From: Thermococcus sp.
GTDB lineage: Archaea; Methanobacteriota_B; Thermococci; Thermococcales; Thermococcaceae
Reading direction: 5' to 3'
Assembly: GCA_021160985.1 (NCBI GenBank)
Contig: JAGHBN010000173.1
Span: 1 to 10,267, forward strand
Length of the DNA: 10,267 bases
Shown: positions 6,208-10,267 of the stretch, piece by piece
How the letters are laid out: each line of letters opens with the position of its first letter
Numbering within the stretch: the stretch's first letter is position 1
Program-made: the position numbers and the translations under genes
Notes under the pieces: model-generated
Database searches by the model: none
Told to the model about the DNA's origin: nothing
Seen by the model: only the letters and a program-made list of their open reading frames with translations

Positions 6208-8178
6208 TCAGATGCCGAGCTCCTTCCTCTTCTTCATGATGTGGTCGTACATCAGCTTCGCTGCCTTGTACGGGTCGGGCTCCACTATGAAGGCCGCTCC
6301 AACGATGTCGTAGAGGTCCTGCGTGAGAATCTTTACCACCTTCGGCCCGCCGAGAACCGGCGGGACTATGCCGAGGTGCGTTGTGATTCCGCTGGCCACG
6401 AAGTAGGTTCCTATCGAGACGGCCTTCTCGGTCATGGCCTCGGGGGCGGAGCCCACCACCGGCAATGCCGAAATAGGAACGTTCAGGTCCCTAGCCACTA
6501 GGTCGGCCAGGACGAGTATTCTCGTACAGTCAACGCACGAGCCCATGTTAAGAGCAGGAGGAATGCCCCATCCCTTGACGAACTCCCTCAGGCCGGGTCC
6601 GACGTTCTCGGTGTCCGCGTACTCGGGCAGGAAGATGCCGTACTTCATCGCCGCGGTCGCCCAGCAGCCGGTTCCCACGAGGAGGACGTCCCTCTTCATC
6701 AGCTCGTTGGCTATCTTGATGTGGTTGTGGTCCTGCTTCACCTTCGGGTTGTTGCAGCCGACTAGGCCGGCGACGCCCTTTATCTTGCCCTCGACTATCG
6801 CCTCTTCAATGGGCTTGAGGGAGCCTCCGAAGTGCTTGAGTATCGCCTCGACGCTGAAGCCGACGTATCCGGACATCTTCTCCTTCGGTATCTCGACCCT
6901 CACCTTCGACCTGTTCGGGAAGTTCTCGACCGCGGTCCTGACTATCTCCTTGGCTATCTCATCCGCCCTTCTCTCGTCGAACTTGATGTGTATGGCTCCC
7001 GGGAACGTTGCCAGCGGGCTGGTGTCTATTATCTTGGTGTGGAAACATCTCGCAACGTCAACCGTTGCGGGCATTATACACTGCACGTCAACTACCATGG
7101 CCTCGACGGCGCCGGTAACTATGGCCATCTCCTGCTGGAGGAAGTTGCCCGCTATCGGTATTCCGTGCCTCATGAGAACCTCTAAACCTGTACAGCACAT
7201 TCCAACGACGTTTATGCCCTTGGCGCCGAGCTTCTCGGCGAGCTCGAGCAGCTCCGGGTCCTGAGCCGCCTCGACTATCTTCTCCGAGAGAACGGGCTCG
7301 TGGCCGTGGACAACTATGTTGACGTAGTCCTCCTTGAGGACTCCGAGGTTGGCCTCGGCCTTTATAACCTGCGGCGTGCCGAAGAGCACGTCCTGGAGCT
7401 CGGTCGCTATGAGCGAACCTCCCCAGGCATCGCCGAGGGACGTCTTCAGACCGTGGAGGAGTATGCTCACCGGGTCGTGATCGGTTCCTATGTGGGTCCT
7501 GTGAAGGCTTTCCACTATCTCCCTGTCTATGCTCCTCGGGAGAATGCCGTTCTCAAACCATGGCATGCCGGCCTTTTCGGCGCCCTTCTCGAATATCTCG
7601 TAGGTCTTGGGGTTGAGGTAGGCCTTGAGGAAGGCCAGAGCCTCCTCATTCTGCTTTCCAAAGTCATTGAGCGCCACTTCGGCAACTTCCTTGGCGAGCT
7701 CCCTGACGGTCTTGCCCTCCGTCTTGATTCCGAGCCTCTCCGCAACGGCCTTGAGCTTCTCCACGTCCCTGACCTGATACGGCAGGGTGCTCGACGCCAT
7801 GTTGTCGAGTTCAAGAACAGGCTTTCCTTCCTTCTTGAACTTCTCGGCCATCTCGGCCGCTATGAGAAGGGTCAGAGCCACGTGGCGCCCGTGGTCACTG
7901 TGAGCGGCAGCACCGGCCGCTATCATCCTGAGGAGGTTCCTGGCGACTATGGTGTCAGCATCGGCACCGCAGACGCCCCTCCTCGGCTCGCCCCCGAAGG
8001 GGTTGATCCTGCACGGTCCCATCATACAGTTCCTGCAGCAGACTCCAAGGAGACCGTAACCACACTGCGGCTGCTGCTTCTCGAGCCTCTCCCAAACGGT
8101 CTCAATTCCCATCTCCTGGGCCCGCTCGTACATCTGCTGGGTGGTACTATCAATGGAGACTTCTTTATATTTCTTCAT
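6208..8178 (-). CDS. cooS: Ni-Fe-S carbon monoxide dehydrogenase catalytic subunit CooS
   Basis: This is a 656-residue anaerobic CODH that oxidises CO with water to CO2, two protons and two electrons at a Ni-Fe-S C-cluster. The N-terminal cysteines C39 and C47 (D-cluster) and C48, C51, C56 and C70 (B-cluster) have the same numbering as in Carboxydothermus CODH-II, as do the proton-channel histidines H93, H96 and H99. C-cluster ligands are seen as H293 (HGHEP), C329 (MCCTG), C367 (VDVQC), C475 (LVGC), C505 (GTGC) and C548 (GSCVD), with catalytic K585 in AMTEKAVSIG. The length is slightly above the usual 620-640. It starts four bases inside cooF (ATGA) after a GGAGGAG site, so the two are translationally coupled. 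There is no ACS domain, so this is a monofunctional CODH of the CooS type. Confidence 0.97.
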   Translation of the reverse strand: MKKYKEVSIDSTTQQMYERAQEMGIETVWERLEKQQPQCGYGLLGVCCRNCMMGPCRINPFGGEPRRGVCGADADTIVARNLLRMIAAGAAAHSDHGRHVALTLLIAAEMAEKFKKEGKPVLELDNMASSTLPYQVRDVEKLKAVAERLGIKTEGKTVRELAKEVAEVALNDFGKQNEEALAFLKAYLNPKTYEIFEKGAEKAGMPWFENGILPRSIDREIVESLHRTHIGTDHDPVSILLHGLKTSLGDAWGGSLIATELQDVLFGTPQVIKAEANLGVLKEDYVNIVVHGHEPVLSEKIVEAAQDPELLELAEKLGAKGINVVGMCCTGLEVLMRHGIPIAGNFLQQEMAIVTGAVEAMVVDVQCIMPATVDVARCFHTKIIDTSPLATFPGAIHIKFDERRADEIAKEIVRTAVENFPNRSKVRVEIPKEKMSGYVGFSVEAILKHFGGSLKPIEEAIVEGKIKGVAGLVGCNNPKVKQDHNHIKIANELMKRDVLLVGTGCWATAAMKYGIFLPEYADTENVGPGLREFVKGWGIPPALNMGSCVDCTRILVLADLVARDLNVPISALPVVGSAPEAMTEKAVSIGTYFVASGITTHLGIVPPVLGGPKVVKILTQDLYDIVGAAFIVEPDPYKAAKLMYDHIMKKRKELGI

Positions 8179-8780
8179 TTCGACTCCTCCTCATTAATCT
8201 GAATAATCTCGGCCTGCATGGACCTGAAAAGGTCCCAACCGTTGTATTCCTCCTCATATGTACCTTCTTTCAGCTTGATTATCTTCTCGGCCGTTTCCTT
8301 CCTGACGTTGGAGACTATCTCGTCTATGGTGCCGAACTGAAGCGCCCCGGTTTTGCACGCCTCGACACACGCTGGGGGCCTCCCTTCGGCCCTTCTGTCG
8401 GGACACATGTCACACTTGAACATCACGCCGTTGAGGGCTTCAAACTCGGGGATACCGAAGGGACAGACAATGGCACACATCTTGCAGCCGATACACTTCT
8501 CGGGAGTTATCATAACGGCACCGTCTTCGTCGTGATAGAGCGCACCGGTGGGGCATACCTCGACACACGGTGCACCATCGCAGTGCCGGCAGTTCATGGG
8601 TACGTTGTAGGCCCCCATGGGGAGAATGTGTATTCTCGGCAGCGGCAGTGGGTCCTCAAAGATCGCCGAGAAGAGGTCCTTGCTCTGGGCGTGTTCCACT
8701 GCACACGCTATCTCACAGTGCCGACAGCCAATGCACTTTGCTGGATCTATGAAAATAGTGGGTTTTGAATCGGTGGGCAT
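8175..8780 (-). CDS. cooF: CooF, CODH-associated four-cluster ferredoxin
   Basis: This is a 201-residue electron-transfer subunit that takes electrons from CooS. Sixteen cysteines form four [4Fe-4S] sites: C16, C19, C22, C26; C64, C67, C72, C76; C96, C99, C102, C106; and C123, C126, C138, C142. A longer loop (about 27-63) separates the first and second groups, and a charged C-terminal tail of about 55 residues follows the last. The start at 8780 has GGTGAT about six bases upstream. It is the first gene of the operon, with a TATA box at 8811-8819. It is the paralogue of the shorter protein at 4140-4664, and its adjacency and overlap with cooS make it the direct CODH partner. Confidence 0.94.
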   Translation of the reverse strand: MPTDSKPTIFIDPAKCIGCRHCEIACAVEHAQSKDLFSAIFEDPLPLPRIHILPMGAYNVPMNCRHCDGAPCVEVCPTGALYHDEDGAVMITPEKCIGCKMCAIVCPFGIPEFEALNGVMFKCDMCPDRRAEGRPPACVEACKTGALQFGTIDEIVSNVRKETAEKIIKLKEGTYEEEYNGWDLFRSMQAEIIQINEEESK

Positions 8781-8810
8781 AGGAAATCACCATTACGGAT
8801 GTAACGGAAC

Positions 8811-8820
8811 TAATATAAAG
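8811..8820 (-). promoter_or_regulatory. cooF operon TATA box
   Basis: The minus strand reads CTTTATATTA, with the purine-rich GGAAAGGA directly upstream as a possible BRE. The expected transcript start is about 8790, which leaves a leader of roughly ten bases that includes the GGTGAT ribosome binding site before the cooF ATG at 8780. Confidence 0.65.
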
Positions 8821-8838
8821 TCCTTTCCGTTTTAATGG

Positions 8839-8851
8839 CGAACTTTCGAAA
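8839..8851. promoter_or_regulatory. CGAAC plus TTTCGAAA element upstream of cooF
   Basis: CGAAC (8839-8843) is followed by the perfect 8-base palindrome TTTCGAAA (8844-8851), about 20-30 bases upstream of the cooF TATA box. The same TTCGAA core and CGAAC half-sites recur around the cooC TATA box, so this may be one regulator's binding site. An activator would suit the position upstream of the TATA box. Confidence 0.4.
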
Positions 8852-8852
8852 A

Positions 8853-8869
8853 TGTTTCAGCATGAAACA
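8853..8869. repeat. Perfect 7-bp inverted repeat, candidate operator
   Basis: TGTTTCA (8853-8859) and TGAAACA (8863-8869) are perfect complementary arms around a GCA spacer. The site lies about 35 bases upstream of the cooF TATA box. A related half-site (TGAAACC) occurs at 8947-8953 with an imperfect partner GGTTACA at 8957-8963. Confidence 0.5.
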
Positions 8870-8909
8870 GATATCCCACAAAAATGTAAAACTATGCTCG
8901 CAGTGTGTA

Positions 8910-8923
8910 TGACTATTTAGTCA
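8910..8923. repeat. Perfect palindrome TGACTA-TT-TAGTCA
   Basis: The two 6-base arms are perfectly complementary around TT. The site is near the middle of the cooF-cooC space, about 90 bases upstream of the cooF TATA box. The size and symmetry fit a dimeric regulator site, but no protein can be assigned. Confidence 0.45.
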
Positions 8924-8987
8924 CAAGAGATGATTACCCAAAAGTGTGAAACCAAAGGTTACATCTTCTTGGACAGACAAGTACATC

Positions 8988-8997
8988 TATAAAAATC
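8988..8997 (+). promoter_or_regulatory. Distal TATA box upstream of cooC
   Basis: TATAAAAATC is a strong archaeal TATA box. The expected transcript start near 9015 would give a leader of about 100 bases before cooC, or a separate short RNA. Two direct copies of CATTAAAG (9002-9009 and 9022-9029), exactly 20 bases apart, lie around that start, followed by the inverted repeat GTGAA-N4-TTCAC (9029-9042). Confidence 0.45.
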
Positions 8998-9058
8998 AAT
9001 ACATTAAAGGACAAATTAGAGCATTAAAGTGAAGTTTTTCACATTGATGCGGTTTTAA

Positions 9059-9097
9059 GTTCGAACATAAAAGCATTTATACATCCGAACTCGAACC
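9059..9097 (+). promoter_or_regulatory. Proximal cooC promoter with CGAAC repeats
   Basis: The TATA box TTTATAC (9077-9083) predicts a transcript start near 9105, about ten bases before the ATG at 9115. It is flanked by the perfect palindrome GTTCGAAC (9059-9066) and the direct repeat CGAACTCGAAC (9086-9096). A protein on these sites would sit on both sides of the TATA box, which suits repression. Confidence 0.55.
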
Positions 9098-9114
9098 ATT
9101 GAAAGGTGGAGTTG

Positions 9115-10020
9115 ATGACAAAACCCCTGAATCCCGCGGATGAGAAGAGGAGAAAGAAACTGTTTGAAATCGCAGGTGAACTCAGAGAGCGGACAAAGAA
9201 ACAGGCCCCTGAAGAGGGGTTCAGGGTCGTAATAACGGGGAAGGGCGGTGTCGGTAAAACCACGATGACGGCACTTTTAGCGAGGCTCCTCGCGAGGGAC
9301 GGCTACCGAGTTCTGGCCGTTGATGAGGACCCCCAGATGAACCTCGCACATGCCCTCGGCGTTCCAAAGGAAGTGCGCGATAAGATAGTCCCACTCAACA
9401 AGAACCTCGATTACATCGAGGAAAAAACAGGTGCAAGGCCCGGAACAAACTGGGGTCTGTACTTCTCACTCACCCCCGACGTGAGGGACGTCGTTGACCG
9501 CTTCGGCGTCGTGGGTCCCGACGGCGTCATGTTGCTCGTCATGGGGAGTGTGGTTCAGGCCGCGGCCGGCTGCCTCTGTCCAGAAAATGCCCTCCTCGAT
9601 GCCGTGGTCAAGTACATCAACCTCAGGAAGGGCGAGATAATCCTTATGGACACACAGGCCGGACTGGAACACTTTGGAAGGGCTCTGGCGAAGGGCTTCA
9701 AGCAGGCCGTTGTTCTCACGGAACCAACCTACAACTCCGTTCAGGTGGCGGTTGATGCGGCGAAGCTGGCGAGACAGCTGGGCATAGAACACATCCACCT
9801 GGTGATCAACAAAGTGAAGAAAGGGGGTCAAATTGAGAAGGTTGAGAGAATCCTGAACGAGCTCGGCTTCAACGACTTCACGACGAAAACGGTAATCCCC
9901 TACGACGAGCTCGTTGAAGAGTACGACCCGGAGATAGAGGCGATACTCTCCAACCCCAGTTCCCCGACGTACCAAAAGGCCATGGAGCTGAAGGACATCC
10001 TCCTCAGATACGCCGACTGA
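9115..10020 (+). CDS. cooC: CooC, CODH nickel-insertion ATPase
   Basis: This is a 301-residue MinD-family ATPase that matures the nickel-containing C-cluster of CooS. The P-loop GKGGVGKTT is at 42-50, the Walker A' region VDEDP at 69-73, and the CxC metal site of CooC is C153/C155 in GCLCPENALL, which binds Ni2+ or Zn2+ at the dimer interface. Switch II appears as LMDTQAGLEH. The ATG at 9115 is chosen because AGGTGG lies five bases upstream; GTG at 9106 and TTG at 9112 would overlap that site. The P-loop normally starts within about ten residues of the N-terminus, so the roughly 35-residue basic helical extension is unusual. It is divergent from cooF with its own promoter, so expression may be adjusted separately from the CODH operon. 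Confidence 0.94.
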   Translation: MTKPLNPADEKRRKKLFEIAGELRERTKKQAPEEGFRVVITGKGGVGKTTMTALLARLLARDGYRVLAVDEDPQMNLAHALGVPKEVRDKIVPLNKNLDYIEEKTGARPGTNWGLYFSLTPDVRDVVDRFGVVGPDGVMLLVMGSVVQAAAGCLCPENALLDAVVKYINLRKGEIILMDTQAGLEHFGRALAKGFKQAVVLTEPTYNSVQVAVDAAKLARQLGIEHIHLVINKVKKGGQIEKVERILNELGFNDFTTKTVIPYDELVEEYDPEIEAILSNPSSPTYQKAMELKDILLRYAD

Positions 10021-10034
10021 TTCATTTTATTTTC
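10021..10034 (+). terminator. T-rich terminator after cooC
   Basis: The plus strand immediately after the cooC stop reads TTCATTTTATTTTC, a typical archaeal T-rich termination signal without a hairpin. Confidence 0.5.
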
Positions 10035-10064
10035 AAATGCAGTAACACCAAAAAATCAAAAGCA

Positions 10065-10110
10065 TTAAAAATCATGCCACCATAACTAAGATTGATAACA
10101 CCCAGGAGGA
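10065..10110 (+). promoter_or_regulatory. Promoter and ribosome binding site of the lipoprotein gene
   Basis: TTAAAAAT (10065-10072) is a likely TATA box, giving an expected transcript start near 10095. AGGAGGA (10104-10110) is a strong ribosome binding site six bases before the ATG at 10117. The gene therefore probably has its own transcript, separate from cooC. Confidence 0.55.
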
Positions 10111-10116
10111 ATCACC

Positions 10117-10267
10117 ATGAGGAGGGTGCTCGCGGTCACGATTATCATCCTCCTTGTCTTCTCTGCCGGATGCCTCGGAAGCTCAGCGTCCCAGGCATCC
10201 CCACCTACCTCGAATTCTCCCGAGAAAGCCCCCGGCTACATCACGATTACCGACACCCTCGGAAGGA
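10117..10267 (+). CDS. Lipoprotein, probable substrate-binding protein of a metal/siderophore/cobalamin ABC transporter (partial)
   Basis: Only the first 50 residues are in the window. The N-terminus has two arginines, a hydrophobic core (VLAVTIIILLVF) and the lipobox SAGC, so the mature protein would be anchored to the outer face of the membrane through Cys19. A Ser/Pro/Thr-rich linker follows, then ITITDTLGR, which matches the usual first strand (VTDxxGR) of periplasmic binding proteins of the BtuF/FepB class. The substrate cannot be told from this piece: iron chelate, cobalamin, nickel, molybdate and tungstate binders can look alike here. Its place beside cooC makes a nickel or iron role for CODH attractive, but that is inference. 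Confidence 0.65.
   Translation, partial: MRRVLAVTIIILLVFSAGCLGSSASQASPPTSNSPEKAPGYITITDTLGR

Larger units (their letters stand above)
8781..9114. promoter_or_regulatory. Divergent cooF/cooC regulatory region
   Basis: This 334-base AT-rich stretch holds no gene that I can support. It contains a cooF promoter on the left, one or two cooC promoters on the right, and several inverted repeats between them, listed separately. The size is large for this compact genome and the content of palindromes is high, which suggests regulated expression of both transcripts, plausibly by CO or nickel. Confidence 0.75.

Noticed and set aside
7300..8202. Long plus-strand open frame opposite cooS (300 codons)
   Set aside because: It is antisense to a fully convincing CooS, has no recognisable motif or promoter, and is explained by third-position GC in the real gene.
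9106..9114. GTG or TTG starts for cooC
   Set aside because: Both overlap the AGGTGG ribosome binding site that serves the ATG at 9115.
8781..9114. CRISPR array, tRNA or insertion-sequence ends in the longest gene-free stretch
   Set aside because: The repeats are short and not regularly spaced with unique spacers, no tRNA-like fold was seen, and there are no terminal repeats with target duplication.
9111..9130. C/D box RNA suggested by TGATGA followed by CTGA
   Set aside because: The boxes are too close for a normal guide, no second box pair is seen, and the sequence is the start of cooC.

Overview
The window is almost certainly from a hyperthermophilic euryarchaeon of the order Thermococcales, most likely Thermococcus. 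The reasons are the Mrp/MinD-type HypB next to HypA (the Thermococcales arrangement, as in T. kodakarensis), archaeal TATA-box promoters with very short leaders, GGTGA/GGAGG-type ribosome binding sites, tight ATGA/TGATG gene overlaps, and a four-cluster CooF with a CooS. The species cannot be named from the sequence alone.

Layout. Positions 1-600 are AT-rich and hold an apparently frameshifted gene for a small membrane-anchored protein of unknown function (minus strand, running off the left edge). Positions 731-1903 (minus) encode an archaeal AAA ATPase of the AAA_14/DUF4143-like type, with repeated operator-like sequences flanking its TATA box. Positions 2019-3160 (minus) are hypB and hypA, nickel-insertion factors for [NiFe] hydrogenase. 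They diverge from nikR (3234-3650, plus), a nickel-responsive repressor, across a 73-base region with one central TATA-like element.

Positions 3657-8780 (minus) form one compact operon, transcribed in this order: cooF (four-cluster ferredoxin), cooS (Ni-Fe-S carbon monoxide dehydrogenase), a two-cluster ferredoxin with an added zinc-ribbon-like domain, a GltD-like FAD/NAD(P) oxidoreductase, a second four-cluster CooF/HycB-like protein, and a HycI-like hydrogenase-protease homologue. cooC, the nickel-loading ATPase for CODH, is divergent (9115-10020, plus). The 334-base space between cooF and cooC has several TATA boxes and perfect or near-perfect inverted repeats. The right edge starts a lipoprotein that looks like the substrate-binding protein of a metal, siderophore or cobalamin ABC transporter.

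How the genes fit together (inference). CO is oxidised by CooS. Electrons pass to CooF and then, through the second ferredoxin and the GltD-like flavoprotein, probably to NAD(P)+. No hydrogenase structural genes are present, so this looks like a CO-to-NAD(P)H module and not the CO-dependent hydrogenogenic cluster known from other Thermococcus. NikR, HypA, HypB, CooC and possibly the lipoprotein make the stretch a nickel-handling island. The most unusual points are the HycI homologue, which seems to lack the usual metal-binding residues, the CODH-plus-oxidoreductase arrangement with two CooF paralogues, the dense regulatory space between cooF and cooC, and the frameshifted gene at the left edge.
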